Positions 1-13,825 of a stretch of 64,000 nucleotides of DNA are shown here, piece after piece (the stretch's first letter is position 1; every line of letters begins with the position of its first letter). Location of the stretch: assembly GCA_003864495.1 (NCBI GenBank), contig ML133502.1:682001-746000 (forward strand). The letters are read 5' to 3'. Source of the DNA: Nemopilema nomurai (Eukaryota; Cnidaria; Scyphozoa; Rhizostomeae; Rhizostomatidae). Under the pieces are notes generated by a model. That model had not been told where the DNA came from, ran no database searches, and was given only the letters and a program-made list of their open reading frames with translations. The position numbers and the translations under genes were made by a program.

Positions 1-576
1 AACAATGTAAGTGAAGCTGGATGTTGATAGACTCGAATGAAAGTTGTATGATCCTCACTGGGGGTGGGAATTGATAAGAAGAAGAGAGAAGGGAGAGATT
101 ACGAGAAGGGAGATAGCATCGGGGTGAAGTAAAGTTGAAATGAAAAGGCGAAGTCGATGCTCAACGAAGGAAGGAAAAGAAGAAAAGTTGTTGGAATAAA
201 GAACAGCTAAAGAATTAAATGAATGAAGGAGAGCCGAAGAAATATTGTGGCTGGTCATAGTATAGAGAGAGATAGGCGAGAGAGTAAGGGTGAAAATTAA
301 AGGGGCAGGATTTGATACAGGAAAAATTCATCCAGGATAGAAAGTATCAATCACATATTAATTTCGCCCTAGGATTTCTCATCCTATTTTGCATTTTGAT
401 GTTGTTCAACATGTGGTTATTGCCTTTAACAGTCTTTTTAATATCCTTTCTGACAAAGTATTGTAGATTAGTTCTAGTCTTAAAAATTAGTTGAGGTGTA
501 TAGCCTGTTTGAATTCCAGTTGTTTCGCAAGCTTCGTTGCCTGTCGCATTCTTGTTTATCGCTTCTTTGTTCGCAG
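1..576. other. Intronic sequence upstream of first visible STIL exon
   Basis: AT-rich sequence that ends in a pyrimidine-rich acceptor at 571-576. I see no exon here. Because the first visible exon corresponds to the interior of STIL, this is read as intron of the same gene, with earlier exons off the left edge. Confidence 0.6.
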
Positions 577-3500
577 ATATCTGACGATGGATCAAAAAAG
601 AAAACTGCTGCTTCTCCTGGAAACTGATCCGAAGATCGAGTCATTGCCCCTTGTTGGAGTGTGAGTTTTAGTGTTTTTCGTGCAAAGTCTGGCCACTTTA
701 AAAGCGCTAGGGAACAGCAAATCATAATTTTTGCATTCTTAAGCACTCTACGCTCAGAAACTGTTCAGGGTATGCAAACATCTAGAATAGCCAAAAGCTG
801 ACTTAATAGATGGTCATTTGCGGTCGGAAACACAAAAGGATTGCGAGAAAGGCGCATGAATAGAATTCAGGACGTATAAATAGAAAATTTAAGTTTTTCT
901 CGCATCTTTACGTTTAAGCTGTCCATGGAAGCCAGCCGTGTTCGCCATTTTTTATTTTGCTGTTTATTCTGTTGGCATCCCCATTCGTTCTAATTGAGAA
1001 AAAATTTGCCTATTAAGGAAGACCTATCCCTTGAAGCAAAAGATGTATCGTGCGAATGCAGCCCCCAAATGTAATTGTAATTTGTAAATGAATTTCAAAC
1101 GGAGATTTAGGCCTCGTCTGAGCAAACCGCTAATCTGTTTGTGGATTAGCTAGGCCTGCGCGTATTACAGTTCAAAACTGAATTCTTTAAATCGTAGATG
1201 GGTCAGTGGAGTGGAAGGTGTCTCGCACCCATTTGCTTGGGCTTGTTGCCTCAAATTCTGGAGAGCTGATTACATCAAAGAACGGTTAGTTTTGCCAGCT
1301 GCGATATCCAACTCATCATGTCTCTCGTTGAATTGCTGGCCTTTCTGTGGTACCTCAGTAGCTTGCCTCTCTCTTCGATTTCTTATCCTCTCATTCATGT
1401 TTGGTCAGAAAGAAGGATGGAACTGATTCGTAAACACACGCAACGGAATGAGTGATTTTTTGTGAACTACAGAAAAACCAGCAAAGAGCTACACCCATTT
1501 GATCCATGCAAAAAACAATGAAGAATGGCGCTAAATCAGAAAGGGAAATTAACCGGGCTACATCTACAAGAAGGTGAAAGACGAGCCTTCGAAAATCAAC
1601 TCTTTAATTTGCAATACTTTCCATTTCAGAGTGATGGCTCCCAACTCTTCATTCCTCTTCCTGCATTATCCTACTTCAAAAGGGCATCCGGATTTCTACG
1701 AATGCAACCCCGTGGTATTTTATTTCGTTTTTAACATCTTGAACACGAAGACAATTTAAGCATGCCTATATTTTACAATGATTTTCCTTTTGAAAGTATT
1801 AAATTTTGTGAGTAATATTTTGTGAAATTAGATCCCCTCTTGTGGACAGGTCACTTAGTGAGCTGCCCATCAGCAGTCATTAAAATGCTTTTCAATTTTT
1901 TCCTGTAACCTTTCAGCTTTTAATTATTTATTTCATTTTCTTTAGTCAGATGCAAACGGCAGCGGCCGAATGTTGGATATTTTAACGTGCAAAGAACAAC
2001 TTGTTCTCAACTCGGTAAGTCTAAATAGTATTCTCATTCAATAGACTATTCACCTGTACAAGGAGGAGATATTCTTCGAAATCTAGGAAATTGTTTTTCG
2101 TAGCACCAGAGGCTCGAACCACCGGAACAATTTATGAAGCTATAACAGCAACGATAATAATGGAAACTTTTCATTTTCCTTTCAACTATACAATTACAAA
2201 TCTCTCTATTACATAGGTAATTTTTAATTAGCTAGCCCGGGTTAACAAAGAAAATAGCTATTACAATTGTGATGTAGAAAGTGTTAAGAAAATAGTAGCT
2301 ATGGGTTAGACCATACTTTGTTTCACGAATAGCAAAGAAAAACTATATGCAAACGAATCATTGTCATTCCAGAGGCCTCTTGCAATGATGCATCGAATTG
2401 TAAATAACGAGCTGCAGTTGAAAAAATTCAGGCGTAGTGAATCGCAGTAAAAGAGAGGTCGTGTACAGAAGCGTCAGTAATGAAACTAATAATAATGTTA
2501 TTATGGTGATAGCAACTGTTATCATAGTCATTACGACTTTTAAAATAAATATTAAGAATTTGAAATACTTCACCACGAAGAATAACGTCAACGTATGTTC
2601 ATATAATTAGAATTTGTTTCTCCCTTCTTTATTTCCGGGTTAAGCGATGGTTTTGCATATCTTTTCAGAAAAAAGGAGTGACTGATTCTCAAGATGATAT
2701 CTGTTTAGACCTCTCGCCCCTTGGACAGAATGATCTACGATTTGAAGCCAAAGTTTCCAATCTGGACGAGAATCTTCGCAGATATTTCACTGATCTGTCA
2801 ACCCAGAGGTAGTCATCATTCATTCTTCTAACTCAAGCATCCGCATTGATGAAAGCCTATTTTAGTTCAGGCCTGTCCAGAAAACCCCTAGAAAGGGCTT
2901 TTAAAGAGAAGTAAATTAGATAATTTGGGCTTGATAGTTATATGATAAAGGAGAGAGAACTCTCGAAATTCGACTCTTGTTATTTCGATGATAATTGTCC
3001 TACTGTAAATATGCAACCTTTGCCAGAAGTATCACAAGACTACCCAGTCCTCTGAATTGATTCTTACCTCGCCTCTCTTCCTTCTTATCTCGCCTCTCTT
3101 CCTTATAACCGTACTGTAACGCATGACTAGTAGAGTCTCGATCCGCTCTCGCCAGTTGCAATAATGAAATAGATGCAATTGTAATCGGGAATAGTGTTGC
3201 ATTAAGGGGGCTCGTTAGATGCAAGCGTACTGGAAGTGTATTAATTGCTCAATTATTGCTTTGGCTACAGGGGGCAGAGTGGTGTTACAAGTTATTTTGG
3301 CAGCGTGGGTTCCCAAATCGTATGATTGTATGTAGCAGTTGTTGTGGTTGCAAGTGTCATCACAATCACTTGAATCCAAAGTGTTGGTACTGTATTCAGG
3401 AACACTGTGGCTAATGGCTGTTAATGTGAAGGTTTTCTCTTCCACTTACAAAACGAGCTCCATGTCTTTAGTGGATAGTGTTTAAAGAGACTCTCTCTCA

Positions 3501-6500
3501 AATTACGTCTTTTAGAGGTGTGATGATGGCAAACAAAGGAGGGACTGAAGACGGCGACAGAGGCTTCTCCAATGGAAGAGACAAAGTCAGCGAGGATGTG
3601 CCAAGTCCTCGTCCAAGTCCGATGCCATTCTCAATTTCAGCGGAGGTAAGTTAGGAGAATTACTTTTCTAGGCCTTTATTGTTCTTCGTCTTGTTAATGA
3701 TTGTTCTCAATTTAATTGTCTAATTGCATAATTACGTAAATTTCTGACATTCTTCTTTAACTATACCCCGATCCCTTTTGCTTCACTCTCTCTCTCCTAT
3801 AACTTAGAATCGCTCGTCTAGTTCTCATTTGCACTTTACACCCCTTTTTGCTCACTCCATCTTCCCGTTTGCTCTATTTGTTGTCTCTTCTTTTCACCTC
3901 TTACTTTCATTTCCTCTCCCTTTATGCTTTTGCCATCATATTCTGGTTTCTACCCCTCTTCCTTTTTCGTCTTTTCTCCCGTTGCTTCAATAGTACATTG
4001 TTGATCTCCCCTCATACAAGAAACAAATGCTTGAATGTCTCTTTAACATGTCTTAAATGACTTGTAATTCGTTAAAACCTTTTTTTTCTTAGTTAAAATG
4101 GGCTAGTGGATTCATCCTCTGGCGGCTAAAGATGCATTTTCTGAAATGATTACTGAATTGGCACTTCTTATTCTAGACTCATCCTCGAGCTCCACTTGTG
4201 CCTGAATTGTCGCTTATCGAGACGCAAGCAGTCACTTCCTCTGCGAGGCAGTACAACCCAGATAACTACAAAGAGCCATTCTCCTCTGAGATGGAAACTG
4301 CGCAGGTGCTTCAGGGGGACAACGGACCTGCGAAGGTCAGTGCTCCGCAGAATCGGGGAAAATCGTCAAAAGAACTGCACGATTTGTCACACAGCAATGT
4401 TTCGTTCGACAGCCATATAGATGACGTCTCATTCGAATCCAGCGGTTCAGGTCAACGAGCAAGCAAAGCTTCTTGTCCAGTGGGTATTCTGGTCTCCGAC
4501 CATGCTTCAGGTGGGCGTGGTGAAGTTATGGGAGCGATATCACCAGAGAAAATTAGCCCTCCGCGGGCTGTTGGAGCAGCTGGTCAATCTTTGATCGGTG
4601 CCGAGAGAAAGGGAGTCCGCAGAGATGAGGGCGATCGTGGTCCGTCGAAAGAGACAGCCAGCCGCGATGAACGGGCAGATGTGATGTCTGTATTTGCCGA
4701 ACACGAACGCCAGCTGCTTGAGCTTCGCGACCAGGTAAGGATGGTCCACCGAGATACTGTTCCTTTGCTGTGTGCAATAACAACGCAGGCCAATAAGCCC
4801 TGGTTTTGGCTACTTGCTTCTGACTTCACAGTGAAAAAGTCCGCGTGGGGGGAAAGAGTCAGGCTGTTGACATAGAAAAATTCACGCTAGTCTAATTTAC
4901 TTGTTAGAAGATTTGCCATATTGGCCTTTTTCAGACCAAATTTCCTAATGAAAATGGAAAGTTTGTTGAAAAGTGGTCTGACAAGATTCGTTTGGTCTAT
5001 CATTTAATTTTGGCCTTTTTTGCCTTTCCCAACAAACAGTCCTTCCTCTATTATTGTATAGCTATTAATGTTGTTAAAATTGAACAGCAACCAGCTGAAA
5101 TACACAAACAGATTGCTTAACGTTGTGAACCGGCAGTTATCTTTCATTGTCTCTTACTACTGCGCATGCGTGTTAAGTCGTCACTTGGTAGAAAGTTGGC
5201 TTGGCCTCTTTGAAACTCGTTTAGCCATTTTTCGCATGGGCAACCCTGGCAACTCTTAGCTAATGTATTGCATGGGCCAATAATCAAACTTATTCCCTTG
5301 TAGTCAAACGTGTTAGTCCCAACTATAGTCCCTTGCAAGATGGTATTTTGGAGTACATCGAAGTCGCTTTGCTGCTGTCTCCCATCTGCCAAATAAAAGA
5401 AAATATTGTTCTTCACAACAGAACCCCATTTCGAAAATTTGATATAAATTTTTTTATCTTTATGTTTGCTTTTTTGTGCTATTAGTAATTGGGTGATATA
5501 TGTGGGTGATTGAGTAATATATGTGGGTGATTGGGTGATATATGTGATTGGTGTGATTGGTATATGTGGGTGATTGGGTGATATATGTGGGTGATTGGGT
5601 GATAAATGTGGGTGATTGGGTGATATATGTGGGTGATTGGGTGATATATGTGGGTGATTGAGTGATATATGTGGGTGATTGGGTGATATATGTGGGTGAT
5701 TGAGTGATATATGTGGGTGATTGGGTGATATATGTGGGTGATTGGGTATAAATGTGGGTGATTGGGTGATATATGTGGGTGATTGGGTGATATATGTGGG
5801 TGATTGAGTGATATATGTGGGTGATTGGGTGATATATGTGGGTGATTGAGTGATATATGTGGGTGATTGGGTGATATATGTGGGTGATTGGGTGATAAAT
5901 GTGGGTGATTGTTAGGACTGTGACGTTGTGAATGGATACTTGAAAGCTTTGATGTGGACGAGACTGCTTTTGCAGAAGCGCTCTCTTTTAGAAGAATAAT
6001 GAATCTTCTATCGAAAATGCTATCTTTGTCTCCACCGTAGTTTACGTCAGGAGAATCATTACGAATTCCCTTTTAAGCAATTCCCACTAGAGAGTGAGAA
6101 AGCGACCCTAGTGTAAAATGTCTCTCTATGATAAGCTTTTAAACATGTTATCCATAAGCTTTAAAACATTACTGCCTCAAATCGAACACAGCAAAGTCAT
6201 CAGCATTTTGCAGGAAGCCAAAAATGGCTCAATGTGCTTGCTTTTCAATTAAATGCTTCATTCCCACCAAACGTGGCACCAATAGTAAGACAAAGAATGC
6301 GTACATAGTCTGCTCTCAAGGGAACTGTCAGCCAATCAGTTCTATCACCCAGCAGGTTTTCTGCCAAACCTGATCATGTAAATTATGTAGGCCTTGTTTT
6401 CGTCGTGGGTTTTTCAAGATTATCTGTTATCCCGCTAAAAATCTAACGTTGTACTGCGACGTGATTGTTAGGAAATGAATTATGTGACACAAGGGCCAAG

Positions 6501-8490
6501 TGTGACATGAAACAGGGTCATGGGAGCCAGAAAACCAAACAGCAATCGGGGACTGATTTTCAGCTTGTGTTTGTTTAACATCAGTGATTGTTTTTTCCTT
6601 CGTGACAGATTCGTGTATTGCTGCAACAGAAACAAGAAGAGGAGCTGAGGGCCAATCACGTGCTGAAAACGAGTGTCCCGCCAAAGACAGATATGTCGAC
6701 CCAATGCAGTTTCACTGAAAGCAGGCTGGAGACCGCTTCAGTTGGGATGAATACTGGAGAAAGTTTGATCTTCAACGACAGAGGGCGTGTTGGAACAGCA
6801 ACTTGTTGCGATTGCTGTGGAAAGAGACGCGGGTTTGTAGATCTCTCTTGATCGTCCAATCTTAATGACGTATGTGCTACACGTGGTTGGAAGGAATCCA
6901 ATCAAAACAGCGATTGGTCAAAGTGAAATATATCGAGAAATTGATTGGTTGATTTCAAGCCAATCGAAAACTGGTTGACCAATCGATAACTGTTATCTTG
7001 GCTCCATCACTGTCATAATTCGACCCAGTAATTAACGTAATCACTTTCTGTGACGTCAGCAGTACTTTTAGGCCTTTTTGCTGTATTAAAGTCCCTCCCA
7101 AAAGAAGCTTCTGAACGTGGCACCGGTTTGCACCAGTCTGAACGTGAAGGGTTGGTTATGTTGGAACCGAGCAGAACAATCCTCGTTTTCATGTTGTTTT
7201 ATTGTTGTTTTGTGGAATGTTTGTGAAAGTTGAATCGTTTGGTTGAAGATGGCGATCGAAGCTTTTATGTAACTAAGACAGCTGCTTTGAGCTCTAGTGT
7301 ATCATAGCGATTCTTGGTTTACAGCAGGCAAGGGTATATGAAATTACGAAAGTGACTGCATTTTTGATATGAATTTTGGTACTAGATCTCTGTACTTTTT
7401 GTTTTTCATTGTATTATCAAAGAATGAGGCTCTATGTGTCACTGGGTTGTGTATTCTGATTAAAAAGACATTTTTAGTCCATTTCTGCATGAAATTAAAT
7501 TAATTAAATATGTTTGCTTTCAGGCAAATCTCTTCTGAATTGGAACAAACACAGCAACGTTTGGTAAATTCTGTCTTTGGTAGTACCCCCGGTAACCGCG
7601 CAGAGGCAGCAAGCAAGTCAAGTGGCCACCTGGATGCTGCTGAATCGTGCAGTCTCTCGGACATCAAAGACATGCAACTGCGCAGTTTGTCTGCGCACAT
7701 GTCAGCCTCGATGCAGAGTTTTGCCTCGGACATTAATGCCGTCGATCTGCCTGTTTTTGATGACAGCCACAACAACGAACCGGATTCACCTGATGACGTA
7801 GCTTTAGGTAAGCCAGGAGCTACCCCCCTGCCCCCCCCCCCCAAAAAAGCTTCCTTCGACTAGACAACCTTGTCTGCCCGTGAATTTTGCTTCCAATGAT
7901 CAAACCACCCTTCTGAACCATCAACCTTACTGTTAAATAAGCTGCATCCACCCCGAATCTGGTCATAGGCAGTTTAACAAAGATAAAGGCGAGACTGAGA
8001 GGCGAAGAAATTGTAAAGTATTCCTGTGTCTCTTTCAGGTGCCAGTGCAAGCATGGTTTGCCAGGTGCCAGATTGCCAGAACCAGATGAGCCAACCGGAC
8101 GAGTCGCCGCATCCGTCGGATGCCAACCGGATGAGCCACCATGATGCCAGCATCGTAGTGGAGGAAGATGACGATTTCTATAAACAGATGGTCGTGAGTT
8201 CCTTTGATAGACCTTTAGTTGCTGCGTATTGAACGATGCAAACGCGGTTGGAATCGACCAAGGGTTCAAGAAATAGGTTTAAGGGTGTGTGGGGGTACGA
8301 TTACACCGATTGCACAGGTTTAATGGTGGCTTTATTGCACTTGGAGGCTTCAGGAACAAATATGTTCTCGTTCAACTGCGTTGGTGAAGACAAATATCGA
8401 TGTTCTGATGGCCACGATGACCATAAAAGCTCCATTTTGCTGCATAAATAGTTCAGTCTGACACATTTGATATGATTATTATTAATTATT

Positions 8491-8521
<31 letters not shown>

Positions 8522-11500
8522 TTTACTGTTCATCTCAGCTTCAATGATGTAAATTCATCTCAGCTTCAATGATGTAAAATGGCTGGCTTTATTCGGCTGA
8601 ACATCAAGTTGCTACCCACAACCTCAGATATTCAGGGTCCTCGCTGTTCCAAGAAGACAGCAGGCCTTTTTATTATTATTAAAGTTGCCATCGAAAGATT
8701 ATTACTCCCCGCGTAACTAATTTTCCTATCCGCCTGTGACAACGTGCCGACTTAAAAAGTCTGTCGCTTGAGCCTAGCGCCCCCTGTATGGGGCCAGCTA
8801 AGTCGCTTGTTGGACAGAATTTCCACATTGTTCCAACCTTGAAAAATAAACTCAGACCTCTGCAGGGTGAAAATTTTCATTCAGTTATTTTACTTTTGAC
8901 TATGGTCTTGGTGTTTTGATGGCCTCCGATGGCTCTACGTATTCCGAATTCGACTTACAGCCAAAAGATCTTACACAATTGCCCTGTTGGTGATCTCGGG
9001 GTTGTGACCTTCGATTAAACTAATTTGCATGAAAACATTCTAATTTATTCTGCGTAGGTTTCTTTCTAAAAGGCCCCGCTTGTCCGCCTTCTAAGTGCTA
9101 CTCATTATTCGTTTACGGTGATCAAGGCTTCGTGTCAAAATGTTCAGCCATTTACTTAAGTGCTCGCACCCAAAGTCCGATAGTATGCCATTTCATTCAA
9201 TGTAGCCGCTGAACTTTGTAATTATTTGCGCTACAAAGCTAGAAAAAGGTCGGTCGGAGGCATGTTTTCAAAACTAGCGTTACAATGGAGGCACTTAAAA
9301 ATATTTTTATGGAGTAAAATATTTTCCCTAGAATTTTCTTGTTTGATTCTTTGAACGATTAGTGATCTGTAGTTTTTTGAAGTAATGCAATTTAGTGTAA
9401 GGATAAGGTTGCAGCTCAAAGCTTTTCTGTAGTGTCCTTACTTTACATAAAAATTTTACTTCGGTACTACACATATCTTACCTTACCTATAGCATAACCC
9501 TGTAATACCTGGATGCATCTTTGCATCAATTTCCTATGATCGGAGACATTAAAAAAATTTCCAGCCCAGCTATAAAGTATAATTTGAATGACAGATGAAA
9601 AACGATAGCTAGCCAGTTTCCATTTAATTGTAAGCTTTTCTTCAGTTCAGCCTTACTGAGAGCCACTGCTATATTTTCTAGATTTGAAATTGTGAAACTA
9701 CTTTGTACAAATATTGTGAAACTGTGAAACGAACTGTTTCTTGCAGTTGCAATTATTTACAGTTGCGCTATCCACAGTCATAATAGCCAAACGTTGGCTC
9801 TTGACTTGCAGTTACTTGACTGCCTTTAGTTCAAATGACTACAAATTGTTTGGGGACGTTCATTAATGCCACACCCATGCTCTCTCTCCTAGGATGACGT
9901 CAAGGGCCTTCTGAACGACCAATTGGAGGCAAATGGGGAAGCACGTACCGACAACAGGGAAACTTCAGATTTTAGAGACGTCGCTGATTTTCCAAACAGT
10001 TTCGAGATTGGAACCAGCCTAGCTGACAGCACCCAATACCAAGAGGTACAAAGCGACGATACTATAACGTGAGTTGATTATTTGTTTTTTGAAGTTTACC
10101 GCCAAGCAGTCGTTCATTAAAATGAGATGTTGGCCAGGGCGGACCTGCTGTGGGAAAGATGCCGATAATGGAAAGTCATTTTCGGTATCTTTTCGTGAGA
10201 ACATTGCCATGTTTTCACAACAAGGTAATTTCCCAAATCGTCCAGCGTTTCTGGCCAAAGTTTGCCCTGAGGCCCCGTTTTCACTCCTACGGATCACTTC
10301 TGATACGGATCAAGAGTGTTACAGATAGGTCGCGTCACACTGTACCGGGGTCTTTGGGTACAGTGATCTATGAATTGGTATGATGTGATTGGTATCTTTT
10401 GGTGTGTTGTTTGGTACAAGTGGTCCTGAAAACACGCAGTTTGATCGAAGTGTAGTTTTTGAGGAAGTCATGGGTCCGGGTGGACACCCTGATTACCAAT
10501 CCCCTCTTAGTTCAGAGTTAGCCTCCAGTTGGTTTGTTTTCGGGTGGCCGTAAAGCAGATTCAAAATGCTGTGTGTTCTGAATCGTAAAACAAATGAAGC
10601 AGTCGCATTTTCAATCAAGGAACTGATAACAATACGCTTTTTGACAAGGTCAGAACATGTACCAAGCCAAGCGTTCTGGAACCTTCTCACACCTTCAGAA
10701 TCAACGAAAACTTTCTCAGGAAGTTGTAACAAACACTCTCATATAACGAAGAGCAGTTGAAAGACCACCCTTATTTCTTATCATCATCGCCAAATACGCA
10801 TATTATGGTATCGATACGGAGCAGGTTTTAACATTCTTGTGATTTCGTTTGCCATTTGTTCTGAAACCTGAAAGTTGAAGATAACTTTCCTATCCTAAAA
10901 GCCATAGAGAGTTGAATGTGCTGCAGACAAATGTTTGATTGTATGTGAGATCAGTTTTGTTGAGCTCTATACAAACGTAAGTAGCAGTGAGCTTCGTGTG
11001 AAAGCGAATCTTCTCAGTGAGCTGCAAACCCAAAATGGCGACTACGCGAGTTAAGCGTTGTGAATCGACAGCAAGATTAAAAAGTAACGCGTTTATTTTT
11101 CACGACTAACTGCGTTTATCCTAGGAAATAAACATAACTTTTCCTATTCTGCTTTTGCTTTTTCACAACAAACGCGAGACTGTTCAGAAAGAACATTACA
11201 AACACTGAATAGCATGGAGATTGGCATGCATCCTTGTCGTACTCCAGCCTTGCTTATTGTCTTTGATGTTGGATCAAATTTTTATTGCAATGGACATCTG
11301 ATCCTAGCTGGGATTTGCTTTGAGACACATTCCGTTGAAGTGCTTTGCAGTATTCAATGCATTTGCAAATGCTATTGTTTGTCCTGCTTTTTGCTGTGAC
11401 CTATTTGATATCGCCCACAGTCGCTCATTTTTGTATCTGTTTGCATAGAGATTTTCCTCATACAACCACGTTTACTGCCCTTTCTTTAATACGTGCAAAA

Positions 11501-12283
11501 AGGATCATTTCTTAAGTCTTTTCCTGTTCTCAGACATTTTCAACCTAGTATCAAAGTCATGATCTTCAGCTTTCTTCTTTCAGCCGTTTCCAGTTTTTAT
11601 TAGCACTCTCTTTTTTCTTGGTTTTAATCTGGAAAAAACTGCTATCCATTTCCCACTCAACTAAATACTGCACGATTGAAAAATCTCCCTCTTAATATTT
11701 GCTTTTTGTTATGTGTTTTTGCTTGTTTTTGTTTAAGAGTTGAGAATTATTTTCACGACCCTTTTTCGTGTTTAGGGCAATATCGGCAGCTGAGAACAGG
11801 CTGGTTCCTCAAGAAGGCGCCATTTTTCACCCCCGTATAAATTATGTATCATTGCTTGGCAACGATATTGGAGACGAGGCTAACATTCTTGCTGATGAAA
11901 TCGCTATGAAATACCTAACCTCGAACCAATGTCGTGATATCAAGCTAAACGTGACTCAGAAGACAAAGAGCGTCAAATTCGAGAGTGCAGTGGCTGATTC
12001 ACCCTCGGGTACGCCCGCGGGAATCCCTCGTGTCAACATGAACTACGTTAGTGTTAACGTCTCTTGCAATATGTCTATCGCAACGAGAAGGTATATGCAG
12101 CGGTACAATCTTCTAGAAGGACAGCATAAGAGGAATCCGCAGAAGCCAATAAGGAGTGGCCCAGCTGCAAAGGATGTGGCTATTGCCACAGCGCCTTCGA
12201 GAGACGAAGACAAGGAAAACAACAGGGATTATGAACGTATTCTGGATCTCCAAAAGCTGAAGGGGCTGCCTAAACTGTCGTGA
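577..12283 (+). CDS. STIL: STIL centriolar assembly protein, 5'-partial, 12 exons
   Basis: STIL (SCL/TAL1-interrupting locus; functional counterpart of Ana2/SAS-5) is the scaffold that binds PLK4 and SAS-6 to start procentriole assembly. Exons: 577-660, 1198-1284, 1630-1714, 1946-2014, 2669-2808, 3516-3645, 4177-4734, 6609-6832, 7524-7807, 8039-8193, 9893-10068, 11776-12283. Phases agree throughout and give about 832 residues. Recognition rests on the block [20 protein letters not shown] followed by SLPLVGVWVSG and AWACCL (exons 1-2), PDFYEC (exon 3), RPSPMPFS and VPELSL (exons 6-7), the coiled-coil start [21 protein letters not shown] across exons 7-8, [12 protein letters not shown] (exon 8), and in the last exon the STAN-like blocks [24 protein letters not shown] and the terminal [13 protein letters not shown]. 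Vertebrate STIL is about 1,290 residues, so the N-terminal part is missing from the window. The exon 8 donor (GTTTGT at 6833) is weak but is the only nearby GT that keeps phase. Confidence 0.93.
5487..5911. repeat. 21-bp minisatellite in STIL intron 7
   Basis: About 20 head-to-tail copies of a unit reading GTGATATATGTGGGTGATTGG, with small variants (GAGTGATAT, GATAAATG). It lies in the 1.9-kb intron between exons 7 and 8. No coding potential is apparent. Confidence 0.95.
8475..8590. repeat. ATT microsatellite plus 26-bp tandem duplication in STIL intron 10
   Basis: A run of ATT triplets at about 8477-8524 is followed by two near-identical adjacent copies of a 26-bp segment containing CATCTCAGCTTCAATGATG. 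Simple-sequence DNA within the intron. Confidence 0.85.
10069..11775. other. STIL intron 11, no recognised content
   Basis: A 1.7-kb intron bounded by GTGAGT and a TTTAG acceptor. A stretch near 10272 (GGCCCCGTTTTCACTCC) resembles one end of the MITE at 49838, but no matching second end is visible. Confidence 0.5.
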
Positions 12284-12695
12284 ATTGTACCTGAAACATT
12301 GCGCCGGTCACGTCTTTATCTGTTCTGCATCCAACGTAATTATTTGGCCGAGTTTGGCTGTGGAGAAACTATCAGCACTTGACTTCAGCCTTTGTGTCAG
12401 GCCATATCCAAGAACAACCTTTGAAGGCAGAACCAATGTGCTCCAAAGACTGACCCAAAATGAAGTGTTTGTTGCCATCTACAATTGTGGAGATACACCA
12501 TTCTAGATGAAGAATGTTTCGTTCACATTTTCGGGTGCCTTTGGCGCATCATTATAGAGCGATGTTGGTATACCTTTGTGGAGGAGCTGCCTTCTAACAT
12601 TGGCCAATGATGTCAGTTGCAACTTTCCTAGTACCAGTTGTGTATAGGGTAATTTAGATATATGAGGCTACGAATGCTTAATATAATAAATGAAG
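12284..12695 (+). other. STIL 3' UTR with polyadenylation signal
   Basis: Non-coding sequence after the STIL stop (12281-12283). AATAAA at 12685-12690 is the first good poly(A) signal downstream, so the transcript probably ends shortly after it. Confidence 0.6.
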
Positions 12696-12824
12696 TATAA
12701 TGAATTGTAGCTAGTTCTTGTCTGTTGTACTATGTTACGTAAATCGTGCTATGTGCAAAAGGTTTTGCTTGGGCTAGCTTTCTTCTGTCAGTCGTTTCTC
12801 CCTCTCTTTCTAACAACACTCTCT

Positions 12825-12905
12825 GCGTCATATACTACGTCATGCACTGCGTCATGCACTGCGTCATGCACTACGTCATACTCTTCGTCAGACTCTACGT
12901 CATGA
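12825..12905. repeat. 12-bp tandem repeat carrying ACGTCA/GCGTCA half-sites
   Basis: Seven consecutive 12-bp units such as GCGTCATGCACT, ACGTCATGCACT and ACGTCATACTCT. Each starts with an NCGTCA core resembling the CRE/ATF half-site TGACG on the opposite strand. It lies between the STIL poly(A) signal and the GPCR start, about 0.9 kb upstream of the latter. A regulatory role is inference only. Confidence 0.75.
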
Positions 12906-13825
12906 GCAATTTCTTCTTTAATGAAAGTTCCCCTTAGTAATGTAAGTTCCCCCTTAACGTAACCGTAAACAGCAAGAAACAATGTAAGTAGTGTAGTAAC
13001 GTAAACGTTAACATTTCCTTCTGATTTGTGGTCGCCATCGAAGAACCATCATTTTTTATCTTGCATGCTTTCAGGTTCAATTCAATTCAGTTCAGCACAA
13101 TTCAATTCATCATGCCAGCGGCATTCTAGGGGCCGCGGGTTCATCTCGCAGGGACTATTTGCCGTCTTGCCATTTCTCCTTGCTCTGATACTGCCCATCC
13201 ACTCTGCACGCCCTCGTTTGCACACCCACGGAACTCTCTTTCAGAGAAGATCCCATCCCACAACCATCATCTTGAAAATCTGCCAAAACAATTACTAAAA
13301 ACAGCAACAACCACATACACCGATCTCTGATCACTACCTGTCCCCTGCTTTATAGGACCCAGACCCTTCATATCTCATCTAGAAACCTACTTGCACGTGT
13401 ATTAAAAATTGAAACCATCAGTTTATCAGGATTTTATTACATTTTAGTCCACCAATACGGTGAACTCTAAGACTATCGTTCTTGTGGGAGACATAAACGT
13501 TTCGCAGTCAAATTGATGATGACAACTGCTCTTTCCCACACCTTGACCGTTTCTGTGTGTTACATTTTTCATGTGGAGCTGTTCTATCGATTGCGCGTGG
13601 GCGACTTCACTTGAAATTCAACCATTGGCTGACCTAGCCGTGCCGGACCTCACAAGCAAACATATTAAAAAGTGCCTTGGAGAACATCTGCATTGATTGA
13701 CATAAGCGACCCCCGTCTTTCACATTGCTTAAAACCTGTTCTTCCCAAGGGAGTGCACTCACTTGTTTGGCCTGCTCTATGTCTGGCGGTACAGTGGGCT
13801 ACATTGCCGCCTCAAACAAGCAACG

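Noticed and set aside
4735..4875. Extension of STIL exon 7 past 4734
   Set aside because: The open frame continues into the intron, but a consensus GTAAGG donor at 4735 and the coiled-coil continuation in exon 8 mark the exon end.
6911..6986. Cluster of CCAAT/ATTGG motifs in inverted orientation
   Set aside because: Eleven-base arms and intronic position give no support for either a promoter or a transposon.
7500..8269. Minus-strand frames of 114 and 149 codons
   Set aside because: Shadows of STIL exons 9 and 10 on the opposite strand.
10272..10760. MITE starting GGCCCCGTTTTCACTCC
   Set aside because: Only one end is visible; no inverted partner or target duplication found.
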